In this document: positions 41,581 through 53,854 of the stretch, in pieces
Position numbering within the stretch: the stretch's first letter is position 1
Layout: each line of letters begins with the position of its first letter
Assembly (NCBI GenBank): GCA_947247005.1
Contig: OX365947.1
Span: 39,202,760 to 39,266,759 of the forward strand
DNA: 64,000 bases
Origin: Spisula solida
Lineage: Eukaryota > Mollusca > Bivalvia > Venerida > Mactridae
Reading direction: 5' to 3'
Made by a program: the position numbers and the translations under genes
Notes under the pieces: generated by a model
What the model saw: only the letters and a program-made list of their open reading frames with translations
Databases searched by the model: none
What the model was told of the DNA's origin: nothing

Positions 41581-42854
41581 CCTTTGTGAAAATTAAACTA
41601 AGGTATATGACTTTGCACATCATTTCAATGTGATGTACTTTGTTGTCATGTTATTTGAGAATTTACACAGAGCTCTATGAGCTATTTAGTGGGAATACAA
41701 AATTAAGCATGGGTCAATGACTGTAATAATTACAAATTTGATATTATAGAATTAGACTTAATACTCTTTACTTCAAACAAAGTCACGTAAAATGATATAA
41801 ATCATTCGAGTAATACCAATATATTGATTTTCAGCGAATTTCCTACACCTTTAGCAGACCTGTGCTGAGAACGGACCCAAACTCTCAAAACTATTTCCAC
41901 ACATTTATAGACTAAAACATTACTTGAGAAACAAGAAGAATGTCTTAATAACGTAAGCTTCTCGTCGTTAAAAGTTTCCCAATTCAGGGCTTGGTCCTTT
42001 TCTCAAAAGAACCAGGAAATCCTCTGATATTTGGCCAGTAAATGAATACTTGTAGGCCTATCAGTTGTTTGCGGTAAGACGCTTGATACGTGAACATTTT
42101 CTACCAAATGGTATCCGGTATATTATTTGCAGGAGTGCACGAATATATTTACAAAACTTGCAGCAATATCGAAAAGCTGGAATAAAAGTTTCGTTTTAAC
42201 TAGGAAAATATCTGCATTTTACGATCAACTAATTGACATTAGATCTTTCAAATAATACAATAACCAGTGATATGGTCGTGTGAAAACCAGAACGGCACAC
42301 GAGTAGATGAGTCAATGGTTTATACTCATTTTTTATCGTCAATTGTGAAACAAGTTTCTCCCACATATATTGATCACTCTTGATACCTCATTCCTGATGT
42401 CATCCATCGCCACGAGGGAATGAGAGAAGTGTAAATGCTGATGACTCAATAGTATGTAAAACAAGGTCTAGTGTTCGACATTATTGGCAGTTATATTATA
42501 AAGAAAACATTAAAATACTAAGTCACTTATCTATTCTATTGAGTTCGGATCCTTATTGCAGTGTTGCTCACGAAAACAGATAACCTGAAGGCGTTATAAT
42601 ATGTCCACTCCATGATTCGTGATCTCAAATGCCATCTGTAAGGCAAAAATAGAATGTAAGAAATCAATGTACAAAACATAAACAGTACATGTACATAAGA
42701 TTGTCCACAATACGTAATGCTTGAACTTACAGACAAAACAAGAGTTTGGTTAGTCAGATCGCGTCGTGGTATTATTTTATTCAATTTTAAATTTTATTGT
42801 ACCCCAAAAAATCAACTGCTGCACACCTCAAGCAACATTCTGATCACCTCGGTC
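41581..42854. other. Unannotated gap left of the 9-kb duplication
   Basis: No gene recognised. The phrase CCTCATTCCTGATGTCATCC (about 42388-42407) recurs in variant form near 13730. Confidence 0.5.
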
Positions 42855-43143
42855 TTTATGCATTGCAATATATTTACCGGAGTTGAACGGAAATGTCCGA
42901 GCTTTCACGATTGCTCAAGCAATGAACTGAATGGAAATCAAAGCTTAGTCTAGATGTATCTGACCGAAAAGAATACTCCCGGAGACAAGTCGTTAACACA
43001 TTTTAGAATATAACCTACATTATGAGCCAATGAAAACGCCGCATTTTCGCGGTTAAATGAAAATTTAATCATTAAAATTTTCCCTTAACATACTTGACGT
43101 CTTGCGTTGGCGTTAATTTCCATCGGCCAATCAGAATGCAGAA

Positions 43144-43270
43144 TGTTATATTCTAAGTTAGTTAGAACATATTAAGTAAATTTTAATGACTAAAAAGGCC
43201 TCGCTTCGCTTCGCTCGCTCCGCCCTTTTTAATCATTAAAATTTACTTAATATGTTCTAACTATAACATA
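43144..43270. repeat. Palindrome with TCGCTTCGCT-rich loop (copy A)
   Basis: GTTAGAACATATTAAGTAAA then TTTTAATGACTAAAAAGG (43161-43198) pairs with CCTTTTTAATCATTAAAATT then TACTTAATATGTTCTAAC on the right (to 43261). The loop is GC-rich and repeats TCGCT. Arms are nearly perfect at about 38 bp, with weaker pairing further out. The duplicate is at 52267-52393. Confidence 0.85.
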
Positions 43271-43479
43271 AAGCCGACACAAACTAAGGTTAACACCTTC
43301 GGCTTTAAGCTGCAACATTGACCTTAAGCCGGCACGGTTGAAATGTGGATTGTGCGTGTCATCTTAATTGGGTTCTTGGAACTTGTAATTCATGCAATTC
43401 GTCCGATACCTTTGTATTGGTTGTAATTCCGTGCCCTGGGGCCGTGATAACAACGAATACATACACTCAGAACTCACTA

Positions 43480-43585
43480 CTATAATAGAATATCGGACAC
43501 GGAAGGCACCAGTCAACTTAACCAGCCGAACACAGGGAGATAAAAACAACATAGTGATACCACTTGCCCAGCTGAAATTGCATGA
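43480..43585 (-). mobile_element. SINE-like module M1 (copy A)
   Basis: TCGGACACGGAAGGCACCAG then TCAACTTAACCAGCCGAACA resembles the modules at 11179, 40471 and 5411 (reverse). The duplicate lies at 52603-52708. It directly precedes the foldback element at 43592. Confidence 0.6.
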
Positions 43586-43591
43586 AGTCTG

Positions 43592-44731
43592 CACAGTGAA
43601 ACTATGTCAGAAAACAATTTGATTTTTCAAGTCTGCAAAATAATTTGCTGTCGAAATTATTTTACTATATTGAATATGTCCATTCATAAAAAAATTTGTA
43701 TCAAAAAATGAAATTCAATTTGTAAAAGTGTTTTATCACACACTGAAAATTGCCAATTTTTGTGTCAAAATCCTGAAAAAAGTACATCATCAAATTCAAT
43801 ATAAATCACATTGCTATGTTTTCCAATCTATTATTCAGGTGCTCGTCTATAGATTGATAGTATATCATTCATACGTATTCCATAAATCACTGAATATTAA
43901 ACCATGTGAAACTTATAATTCTGTGTGGTATTTAACATTAAATTTTGAAGAAGGCATTTGTGTAGTTCTATTCATGGGATAAGTTGCAATCAAAACAAGT
44001 CATTGCCGAACCCCTTGATTTTCAGCGGTCATCCTTTTGTGCCCTTTGTTAGCTAAATCAACAGATACACACACACACATTACACTTAGAAATAATCAGC
44101 TGTGTGTAAATCAAATTTGTCAATTCTAGTAATAAAGTGGTCCAAGAAATAATCAGCTGTGTGTAAATCAAATTTGTCAATTCTAGTAATAAAGTGGTCC
44201 AAGAAATAATCAGCTGTGTGTAAATCAAATTTGTCAATTCTAGTAATAAAGTGGTCCAAGAAATAATCAGCTGTGTGTAAATCAAATTTGTCAATTCTAG
44301 TAATAAAGTGGTCCAAGAAATAATCAGCTGTGTGTAAATCAAATTTATCAATTCTAGTAATAAAGTGGTCCAAGAAATAATCAGCTGTGTGTAAATCAAA
44401 TTTGTCAATTCTAGTAATAAAGTGGTCCAAAGTTTTGATACAACGTGTGATATAATTGATATACTTTGATTCTATAGTCAGCACCTGGATACTAGATTGG
44501 AGAACATAGCAGTGTGATTTATACTGAATTTGAGTATCTTTTGCAGCATAGTTGCACAAAAATTGGCAATTTTCAATGTGTGATAAAACACTTTTTTACA
44601 AATTGAATTTCCATTTTTTGATACAAATATTTTTATGAATGTACATATTTCATTATAGCATAATAATTTTGGCTGAAAATTATATTGCAGACTTGAAAAA
44701 TCAAATTGTTTTCTGACACAGTTTCACTGTG
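43592..44731. mobile_element. 1.14-kb foldback element with long inverted repeats (copy A)
   Basis: The left arm (43592-about 43880) begins CACAGTGAAACTATGTCAGA. The right arm (about 44440-44731) ends with its reverse complement (TCTGACACAGTTTCACTGTG). The arms are about 275-290 bp, imperfect, and share GATTTTTCAAGTCTGCAA, GAAATTCAATTTGTAAAA and AGTGTTTTATCACACA blocks. The central part carries six 57-bp repeats. No transposase is visible. Target duplication could not be settled, so the superfamily is open. Confidence 0.75.
44090..44430. repeat. 57-bp tandem repeat, six units (copy A)
   Basis: The unit is AAATAATCAGCTGTGTGTAA then ATCAAATTTGTCAATTCTAG then TAATAAAGTGGTCCAAG. It is nearly invariant; one unit has TTATCA for TTGTCA. 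With a period of three times nineteen, minus-strand frames of 116 and 157 codons run through it (19-residue period, DHFITRIDKFDLHTADYFL). They are by-products of the array. Confidence 0.95.
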
Positions 44732-45540
44732 ACTGTTGACGTGTGGTGAAGTTCCTGGTTCCTTGTGGAAGTGTGAGCTAATACTGGTTATGATACAGTC
44801 CAGTAAACTGGTTAGGTAAATATGTCTCCGAATATAAGTTATAACGGAGAACTGAAAACTTGATGAAAATGGCATAAACTGAGAAAAGTTGCAAAAATTT
44901 GCGACAATGACCCAGAGTGGGCACTGCAAATAACTCGGAAGAAGAAGAGGTAAACAAGAAGTTATGATTATCATGCACGTTAACTAACTTATACTCACAT
45001 CCCATAGAATTTCCGTATGCAACACACATCGTCCATAATTACTCGTATTTACCTGTTTACCTCACAATCATTATTTTCTTGTTCGTATTCCGTTTAAAAA
45101 TGGTAAACGCAATAATTTCAAATCCACGAAATTGGTCACGTGGTTTGGGGTCAACATTGACCCACTTATTTCGGCTTTTCCCGCTTGTATTTGCGCACTG
45201 CCGTAACAAGTGGTCATTTAAAGGGGAAGTCTGTAGACATATAGCAATACTGCATGTATTGTTTCTCGAATGAAATATATTATATTTAAACCTGCATTTG
45301 TATATTTTCTTGTGTAACGTGGTAACCGAATATTTGGAATGATTCAACTTATACCGCCATTTATATAACAAAAAAGTATGTATTTTTATAATTCTTTAAC
45401 AATTGTGTTGATCATTTGAAAGCCTTTTAAAACGTCGTCTAGTTGTCCACTAGCTTCCCCTTTAAAATATTGATTTGAAGGCCAGGGAACGCACTGGTTT
45501 TTCGTGATCCGCTCAATGAAACATTTTATATGTGGTAGTT
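44732..45540. other. Unannotated part of copy A
   Basis: No gene. A local imperfect inverted repeat links TTAAAGGGGAAGTCTGTAGA (about 45219) with CTAGCTTCCCCTTTAAAAT (about 45451). Confidence 0.5.
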
Positions 45541-46929
45541 GGGAGTCCATCAGCACAAAAGTCGCTTATTTTTCATGGTCCAAGGCATTTTTTAGTAGAA
45601 GTGTTTTAATACCATATTTGAATTGCCCAATACCAGTTGTATATGGTTTGGGTGGATGCCACGCGCAAAACCCTCTGTGAAGGTCATAAATGAGGTCAAA
45701 GGTCAATTAAGTGCATATAGCATACATCAACTTGAAATTGCACCATGTCTTGGTCAATTCTACAGGTAGAATGGTCAAAATGGTATCAAAATGAAGCTAA
45801 TGAATTGGTTCATCATTTGCAATGATTTTATGCAAATTATCCCATTTGCATACTCATGAATAATTATGAGGAAGTCAAAAATTTGTAAATTTTCGTTAAA
45901 AATCTACTAGTATAGTTGACAAATATATGCCATATCTTCCTTATTTCTATTATTTAAAGATCCGAATTGTACCAAAATCATGTGAAGACATAGGGCTTTC
46001 GTTAAATGTATATTTTTATAGATAAATATAATTTAATTCCACCGAGAATAACCGCCAAATGTGGGTGGGGGTAAATTTAAAACAGAACGTAAAAATCTCA
46101 ATACAGTCAGAATCAACATTTAACACTCATTAAACATATTCCTTATATCAAAATATGATTTATTCGTGGAAATTGATTTTAACTTACTTAAATATTATGC
46201 TAATTAACTCATTTGCATATTTATGAATATTGATAATGTATTGAACATGTATGACAAATAGCGTCCAAATAAGGATCTATATCTGAGTGATAAACAAGCA
46301 GTGCCTTTAAATAATTATACAAAATGCAACACATATGTCTCATTACACAATATATGTTTGTACATGACATGTAGAACTGTATTATTTATTCTTATAATCA
46401 TCGGCAAACCACAGTAGTTTCTACCGTTATTATACAAATTATACCAATTCCAATCAAAGAAAACATGTAGTGCCGTCAACGTAAAATGTCGCCTGGCATA
46501 TTAACCTCTTAATTAATAAGTTGGTATTTTTTAACAAACTACCGGGTATACGTATGTTCCTTTAGTTGCATGTATAGAGTCGTATTGGAGAACAAGAAAA
46601 CGTTATTCTTAGCCAATTGCAGTTCATTTCTTTCGTACCCTGACTTGTCCGTACTTTCACAATGTTTATAAAGCCTTAGTTGATACAGTTTGTTGCTATT
46701 TTAATCAGTAGCAATATGTAGTAAGTAACGATGATTAGGACGGTATAGTATGCACATATGAGTAATTTCCTTTTTGAACGTTTCTATTGTGACTTTACAA
46801 ATCATAAGCTTATCAATAAAGACTACACAACTTGGATTCAAACGAGATAGAAAAAGTCGCCCGATGCGTCGAATTATATCTGGTCCTGATACTAGTATAC
46901 CCATGCCACAATCAAACGATTATATCATC

Positions 46930-48110
46930 CTAATGAGTTAAACCGAAGTCGATACTCGCTAAGTTACTTTCCTTTAGTTTGCGGACAAAGTCAGAGACGT
47001 TACTAAGAAAGAACGGGCTTGTTGTAAGAGAAAGCTACCACAATGTACAGAAGACAACGAAAGATGCGAAGTTTGCCAAATGTCATCAAAAGATGCGAGG
47101 GTCATTTTATGCTTTGGGTGCTTCAAGCGAAGGATGCCTTACTTATTTATTATTCAGTTCTCTTCATTGATTCCGTTTTTCCTCAGGTTCGGCCTCTACT
47201 GTTCTTCGCCTTGCGGTTTTCAGTCTTGTTCTCGGCCTCTTAATGCCACGAGGTATCAACTGAGACGCTTGAAGCATATACATTTCCCACTGCGTATGTC
47301 TTTGTCTAGGGGATGAACTCCCAATATGGATTTGGGAGGCATCGTAAACAGGTTGCTCGTGGTGTCGGGGAAGTATATGGGAGGTCATCAGACAAGTTGT
47401 GACATCAGGAGGAACCATGATGATCAAGGAGTATCGGGGTGCATTGCAAAAACTCTCGATGTGCTCGAGACATTATGCGTCAATTCCTCTTCCTCGGGGA
47501 TGTACTTCCGATGGATTTAAGAGCTTAGCAGGCGTCTATGATCCCATTTATCTCAGAGAAGGCATCCGGTGTCTCGGGTAAGCTTCATGAATGTTTTGGG
47601 GAATCTGGAGACATCTTGTGAAAACGCGAGTACATGTACATACGTCAGGGAAATTCAATGCATGCATATTTTTACCCGATGTATTCGCGCTGTCATGTCG
47701 GGAATAACCCGGGAATGCATCTCAGAAGCGCACCAGAGACTCGGGAATACCAGTTATCATGTTAACTTATGCGCTAGGCATCCCAGTGATATTTGGGACA
47801 CATTCTCGGAAATTTGAATGGAAACTTCGGGTATGTCATGAGACATTTTGGGTCATCGTGAGTAATCGGGTGGGGGTATCGGTAGACATCGGATGACTCC
47901 CGAGTTGTCCTGAAGTTATACGTTTGACCAACTGCCTCGATGATTTACTCCCGATGGAAATTAGGGACTTCGGGATGTGTTGGGATCAGGTTCTGCAAGA
48001 AAATCGGTAGTATCGAGAGACATAGACAAATGTGTAATTCCTTATCATCGTGTACCTTGGCATAGCCCCGACATATGTTCTGGGGAATTGTCCCAGTTAC
48101 CGGAAGCCTA
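46930..48110. other. CGGG/CCCGA-rich segment (copy A)
   Basis: GC-richer than its surroundings, with recurring words like TCGGGGATGTACTTCCGATG, CTCGGGAATAC, ACTCCCGATGG and GACATC(T/G). This suggests a badly decayed minisatellite. Short frames on both strands (for example 87 codons minus at 47164-47427) show no recognised domain. Confidence 0.4.
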
Positions 48111-48884
48111 CGTCTGATAATAGTTGAATGAGACAGGTAGAATTTGTCAAGATATAATATGTTAAAAATATTTGGGCCAAAATATTTTTCAGATTTGTCG
48201 TAGGTAGCCGTTGTGGAAACTTGACATGAGTATTTTCATGTTAGCTTAAATTTGCTTGATATATTCGCAGATTCGCAACTTTGTTGTTTGGTTGTACTGT
48301 TTAGATTTTCCAAATTTGACGTAATCTATATAATGTTGATCAAAAAAGGTTCGCTATGTTTGTCTATTAAGTGTAATAATGTTGTCAACCTGATCAATGT
48401 ATAAGTCTTCAGCAAAGGTCTGAAGTATGACTTGTGTCTCTCTGGTGTTGATTTGTAGTCAAACCTAGTTTGCATACTTGCTAAAGAAGAGTATGAAGGG
48501 TATTAAAATAATTATCGGATGGCATGATATAGATGTTTATAGAATCACCATCTGGGACATTCAAATATTCAAGTCTGTATAAAGTTGTGCCATCAAAGAA
48601 AACCAAACTGTGTACTGTACATATAATTCTCAGAACATGTCCCCAAACGACTACCGTATCATTGTTGGGTTTCTCTCTTTGACGGGATGTGAAACTATTA
48701 TTCTGCTTGAAAAGATATGAACTTCTGTTGGATATTAGAAGAGACGTACATTCAGATGAGACAGAGAGTTGTACAAACTTGTTAATGACTCCTGTTTGTT
48801 AAAGCTCTAAAAAACAAGGCTTGAAATACTTCCGCCAAGAAGTTAAAAAAGAAGTTAAGTTACTAATATTCGAGGGCTGCTTTC

Positions 48885-49200
48885 AGCAGTTCAGCTGTTC
48901 AGCCACCCTTTGACATTTAACTTCCCTGGTCATTGGGTCACCTAAGGAACCCTGTGTTCGAGTTTCCCTGGGGAGACTACTTCTCTCCTGGTGAGTGTGC
49001 AGCCAACATCTATCAGCGGCGCCCGGAACTATCGAACGTGTATAGACATCGCCCTTACAGGCATCAATTCACACCTTGGTTGAGTGGAGCATGTGGGTTA
49101 TTCTTGCTCAGAGAAATTTGAGCAGTGGTCGAGACGGGGATTGAACACGGGACCTTTCGACCCGAAGCGCGCCTCCCTATCTCTAGGTCACTGCTCCCCC
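48885..49200 (-). mobile_element. tRNA-derived SINE-like element (copy A)
   Basis: On the minus strand from about 49197 a tRNA-like head reads GGAGCAGTGACCTAGAGATA, then GGCGCGCTTCGGGTCGAAAG and GTGTTCAATCCCC (B-box type), ending CGACCACTGCTC. It is followed by a body matching 5530-5775 (ATGTTGGCTGCACAC, GAAGTTAAATGTCAAAGGGT). The head resembles a whole tRNA in length but is attached to a repeat body, so a SINE is more likely than a working tRNA. Confidence 0.65.
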
Positions 49201-50889
49201 AGTGATGTGAAGTGATGCGCTCGAACTGCACACCGCAAGAGCAAACTACCAACCATGCACTTGTATACGGATACAAGCCGCGATGCATCCATAATGAATA
49301 CAGAAATCAAGACGTGATCTACTAATTCTTCATACTACTTGCATTGAACTGAGAAGGTGTTTGTAAATTCACGTGCTAATATATCCACAGTAAATGTTCA
49401 CAATCAATCTAAAACTAAACAGCGACATTGTAACTTGTCTTATTTGTACATATATACACTAATGTTTCATGAATGATTTGTGGAGTTTTCTGTATAGATT
49501 CATAGTTTAAAATTGCCAAGAACGTTATTGTCTTAAGCACTTAAGGGGGTATATGCACCTTGTGTTTAATGATCAAAGCTCCCACGGACGGGCATTGGTA
49601 CCTGCTGTTTCTCGGTACTCTGTAGATGTTATAACACGAAAGGCATGCTTTAACTCTATATTCATTCTAATTTAAACAAGACATGAATTAAAATATCAAT
49701 CTGGTGCTGTATGGAAATATAATATAATGTAACAATATTCATGCTTTAAAATGAACCATTCCCCACCTATTTTGAGCTTTTACAAAGGAACAAGTAAAAG
49801 TGTATGAACAATTTGCAATATCATTTTGATTATCATCATCTTTTTATATTCCTAAAGCATAATTTGAACCTAGTTTTATGTTTGTTCTTATTTATCATAC
49901 TAAACTCGAAAATACTAATTGCAGCTCACGTGTATGCCTACGTTTAGGTAGCTCATTCCTCCTTAAACGAATGTTGACATATTTTAAATGAATTGGTACA
50001 TTTCAAAACCAATATAATAGTTGTTACTTGTAATCCCATTTAAATCAATGCAAACACAATATTACTTATTTATAATACTGTTGACGCTATTATGTTAGTT
50101 TGTGTTCATGTTTCATTTTAACCCCCACCCACTTTAAGCAAACGTGTGCCCTTAAATCGTTGAGAAGGTAAGTGTCAAGTTAACATATCAATAGCTTAGT
50201 ATCTCACCATTAAATAACAATCATTTAGGCTTTCAAATAGCAAAAATGACGACATTATAACAAATAGATGGTTCACACACGTCGAATTTTTATGAAAAAT
50301 ATTGCTAATTTTAGGTGTTCTCATCAATATTCATGAGTATACAAATGCATGAATTAATAAAAAGTTATTTTTATTAATAGCCCAGTGCATTAGCTTCATT
50401 TTGATACCATTTGTAAAATTTTTGACCGAAAACTGACAGAGATATAATGATATTTCGAGGGAGATATATAAAAAAATGCACTCATTTGACCTTTGACCTA
50501 ATTCTGAGAAAACGAGGCAAAATCACGGATGGCATCCGGCCGTTTCAGATTGCACACATATCAAAGATAACATATAGCATGGATGCCACATTCTACTCTC
50601 CGATGCCATGGCTCGTCATATTTTCTCCGTATGGACTCCCGACTATGGGGAAGATTGGTGTAGAATGAGCCATTTTTCAAAATAAATAAAAGAAATCATA
50701 GGCAGTGAACACTACAGTACCCTGTTTTGGACCAAACACTCCCCCAACAAAATCAAATTTTACCAATGTTTACCTATTTATATAAGGTCAGGAACAAGAA
50801 AATCCGACAAGAATTGCCTGTAATATTTGTAGCCGTGTATGTTTATTATTCATTCAAATACAATATTACGTGTACCATCATGCAGCTTT

Positions 50890-51457
50890 TTAGTGCAAAT
50901 GTTAAAGTTTAGGTAAAGGTTATATCTTATATCTTTAAAGTGCATTAACATATTGCTTTGATACTTTACATACTTGTTCACCACCATGGTCCGAACCCTA
51001 CACAGGGGTAGGTAACTACATCAAGCAATTTGGTGAAATTATGTCCCCTTTTGGACTTGGAAATGCAAATGTAAAAGTTTAGGTACACGTTTCTTATCCT
51101 TTAATATATTTAAAGTGTATTGATATATTGCTGTGATACTTTGTATATTTGTTCACCATCATGACCCAACCCCTACACAGGAGTAGATAACTATTTAGCA
51201 TTTTGTTGAAATCATGCCCCATTTTGGACTTAGATATGCTTACTTGTTCATCTTCATGGTCAAAAGAACCTACACATGAGTAGGTAACTGTCCTGCATTT
51301 TGTCCCAATTATTTCCCTTGTTCGAAGCCCCAACCTCTACACAGCAGAGGGTAATGCTACTGACATGAAGCATTTTGTTTTGAATATATAATGATTATAC
51401 TATCCTAGCATGGCACTGAGAATAGTGGAGTGCACTGTTCGTGGACAGCCCTTGTTT
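50890..51457 (+). mobile_element. Helentron-like element, family C, copy 2, 5'-truncated (copy A)
   Basis: The right end has the sub-terminal AGAATAGTGGAG, a stem CTGTTC-GT-GGACAG containing one wobble (51435-51448), and CCTTGTTT. The core shares blocks with 31191-31946 in reverse (AAAGTTTAGGTA, TTGTTCACCATCATGACCC). The expected left sub-terminal CTCCACTATTCG is absent. Confidence 0.7.
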
Positions 51458-51710
51458 CATATTCTTTAATATTAAAAAAATATCCAAAGCATGCTATGAT
51501 TCATACCTACCACTGTTAAACTCTGTTCGTTTCGCACATTCACCTAAAATGAAACAGGAGCAGACTCATAGGAAAGGAAACGATAAGGTAGCTAGGTAGA
51601 TATATTTTATTCAGTATTGAATGTACATGTACATACATGGATATATGCAAACAACATGTATAATAAAACAACTTTTACATACATGCATTTATAAATAACC
51701 ATGACAAGCA

Positions 51711-51779
51711 CACCAACACTAAGGATGACACAAAAAAGAGATACCTCTTATTTCCATTGTGGTCCTTTAGTGTTGGTGG
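51711..51779. repeat. Hairpin CACCAACACT / AGTGTTGGTG (copy A)
   Basis: CACCAACACTAAGGATG pairs with a TCCTTTAGTGTTGGTG segment with a single indel. Inside the loop AAGAG-ATAC-CTCTT forms a second small hairpin. It sits about 200 bp from the duplication junction. Confidence 0.65.
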
Positions 51780-52714
51780 CATGACATAGAGAGGCATTAT
51801 GTAAGCTAGTAATGTTATTATATTGACCATTGTATAAATGTATAAATTAACATAATTGCATTAAAGTATTTTATCACAGTTACTTCTCAATAATAAGTTA
51901 AGCATTTCTTTACATTATCAATTTTATATCACACATAATCGGAATCAACAGTCAAATTAGCTAAAAGTCTAGATAAATTTATGCATTGCAATATATTTAC
52001 CGGAGTTGAACGGAAATGTCCGAGCTTTCACGATTGCTCAAGCAATGAACTGAATGGAAATCAAAGCTTAGTCTAGATGTATCTGACCGAAAAGAATACT
52101 CCCGGAGACAAGTCGTTAACACATTTTAGAATATAACCTACATTATGAGCCAATGAAAACGCCGCATTTTCGCGGTTAAATGAAAATTTAATCATTAAAA
52201 TTTTCCCTTAACATACTTGACGTCTTGCGTTGGCGTTAATTTCCATCGGCCAATCAGAATGCAGAATGTTATATTCTAAGTTAGTTAGAACATATTAAGT
52301 AAATTTTAATGACTAAAAAGGCCTCGCTTCGCTTCGCTCGCTCCGCCCTTTTTAATCATTAAAATTTACTTAATATGTTCTAACTATAACATAAAGCCGA
52401 CACAAACTAAGGTTAACACCTTCGGCTTTAAGCTGCAACATTGACCTTAAGCCGGCACGGTTGAAATGTGGATTGTGCGTGTCATCTTAATTGGGTTCTT
52501 GGAACTTGTAATTCATGCAATTCGTCCGATACCTTTGTATTGGTTGTAATTCCGTGCCCTGGGGCCGTGATAACAACGAATACATACACTCAGAACTCAC
52601 TACTATAATAGAATATCGGACACGGAAGGCACCAGTCAACTTAACCAGCCGAACACAGGGAGATAAAAACAACATAGTGATACCACTTGCCCAGCTGAAA
52701 TTGCATGAAGTCTG

Positions 52715-53854
52715 CACAGTGAAACTATGTCAGAAAACAATTTGATTTTTCAAGTCTGCAAAATAATTTGCTGTCGAAATTATTTTACTATATTGAATAT
52801 GTCCATTCATAAAAAAATTTGTATCAAAAAATGAAATTCAATTTGTAAAAGTGTTTTATCACACACTGAAAATTGCCAATTTTTGTGTCAAAATCCTGAA
52901 AAAAGTACATCATCAAATTCAATATAAATCACATTGCTATGTTTTCCAATCTATTATTCAGGTGCTCGTCTATAGATTGATAGTATATCATTCATACGTA
53001 TTCCATAAATCACTGAATATTAAACCATGTGAAACTTATAATTCTGTGTGGTATTTAACATTAAATTTTGAAGAAGGCATTTGTGTAGTTCTATTCATGG
53101 GATAAGTTGCAATCAAAACAAGTCATTGCCGAACCCCTTGATTTTCAGCGGTCATCCTTTTGTGCCCTTTGTTAGCTAAATCAACAGATACACACACACA
53201 CATTACACTTAGAAATAATCAGCTGTGTGTAAATCAAATTTGTCAATTCTAGTAATAAAGTGGTCCAAGAAATAATCAGCTGTGTGTAAATCAAATTTGT
53301 CAATTCTAGTAATAAAGTGGTCCAAGAAATAATCAGCTGTGTGTAAATCAAATTTGTCAATTCTAGTAATAAAGTGGTCCAAGAAATAATCAGCTGTGTG
53401 TAAATCAAATTTGTCAATTCTAGTAATAAAGTGGTCCAAGAAATAATCAGCTGTGTGTAAATCAAATTTATCAATTCTAGTAATAAAGTGGTCCAAGAAA
53501 TAATCAGCTGTGTGTAAATCAAATTTGTCAATTCTAGTAATAAAGTGGTCCAAAGTTTTGATACAACGTGTGATATAATTGATATACTTTGATTCTATAG
53601 TCAGCACCTGGATACTAGATTGGAGAACATAGCAGTGTGATTTATACTGAATTTGAGTATCTTTTGCAGCATAGTTGCACAAAAATTGGCAATTTTCAAT
53701 GTGTGATAAAACACTTTTTTACAAATTGAATTTCCATTTTTTGATACAAATAGTTTTATGAATGTACATATTTCATTATAGCATAATAATTTTGGCTGAA
53801 AATTATATTGCAGACTTGAAAAATCAAATTGTTTTCTGACACAGTTTCACTGTG
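52715..53854. mobile_element. 1.14-kb foldback element (copy B)
   Basis: Equivalent of 43592-44731, offset 9123 bp, with the same six 57-bp units. One substitution was noticed in the right arm (TAG for TAT at about 53754). Confidence 0.75.

Larger units (their letters stand above)
45541..50640. repeat. 5.1-kb imperfect inverted-repeat structure (copy A)
   Basis: GGGAGTCCAT (45541-45550) is the exact reverse complement of ATGGACTCCC (50631-50640). Inward, AGGTCAAAGGTCAA (about 45692) pairs with TTGACCTTTGACCT (about 50486). GGTATCAAAATGAAGCTAAT (about 45782) pairs with ATTAGCTTCATTTTGATACC (about 50390). CATACTCATGAATA pairs with TATTCATGAGTATA, and GTGGGTGGGGGT pairs with AACCCCCACCCAC. The arms are at least 600-700 bp and diverged. 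Between them lie about 3.5 kb, including a CGGG-rich part and a SINE-like copy. It may be a large transposon or two opposed copies of one repeat. The duplicate is at 54664-59751. Confidence 0.6.
42855..51977. repeat. 9123-bp tandem segmental duplication, copy A
   Basis: Everything from TTTATGCATTGCAATATATT at 42855 to GTCTAGATAAA at 51977 repeats immediately downstream at a constant offset of 9123 bp. The offset changes to 9111 bp after a 12-bp difference at 48766-48777 (GAGTTGTACAAA, absent from copy B). All short frames and nested repeats recur in the same order. By eye only a handful of substitutions separate the copies (for example 44631, 45110, 50729, 50789 and 51434). TTTA is shared by the left edge, the junction (51978-51981) and the right edge (61089-61092). 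Confidence 0.97.

Noticed and set aside
44058..44559. 116- and 157-codon minus frames as a repeat protein
   Set aside because: They follow the 57-bp tandem unit inside a foldback transposon and end with it.
47164..47427. 87-codon minus frame with a basic C-terminus (RPRTRLKTARRRTVEAEPEE) as a LINE tail
   Set aside because: It only superficially resembles the basic tail of RTE-like RT; no neighbouring RT segment was found on that strand.
49115..49197. Functional tRNA gene on the minus strand
   Set aside because: The tRNA-like head runs into a dispersed repeat body shared with 5.5 kb and the A box is degenerate, so a SINE head is more likely.
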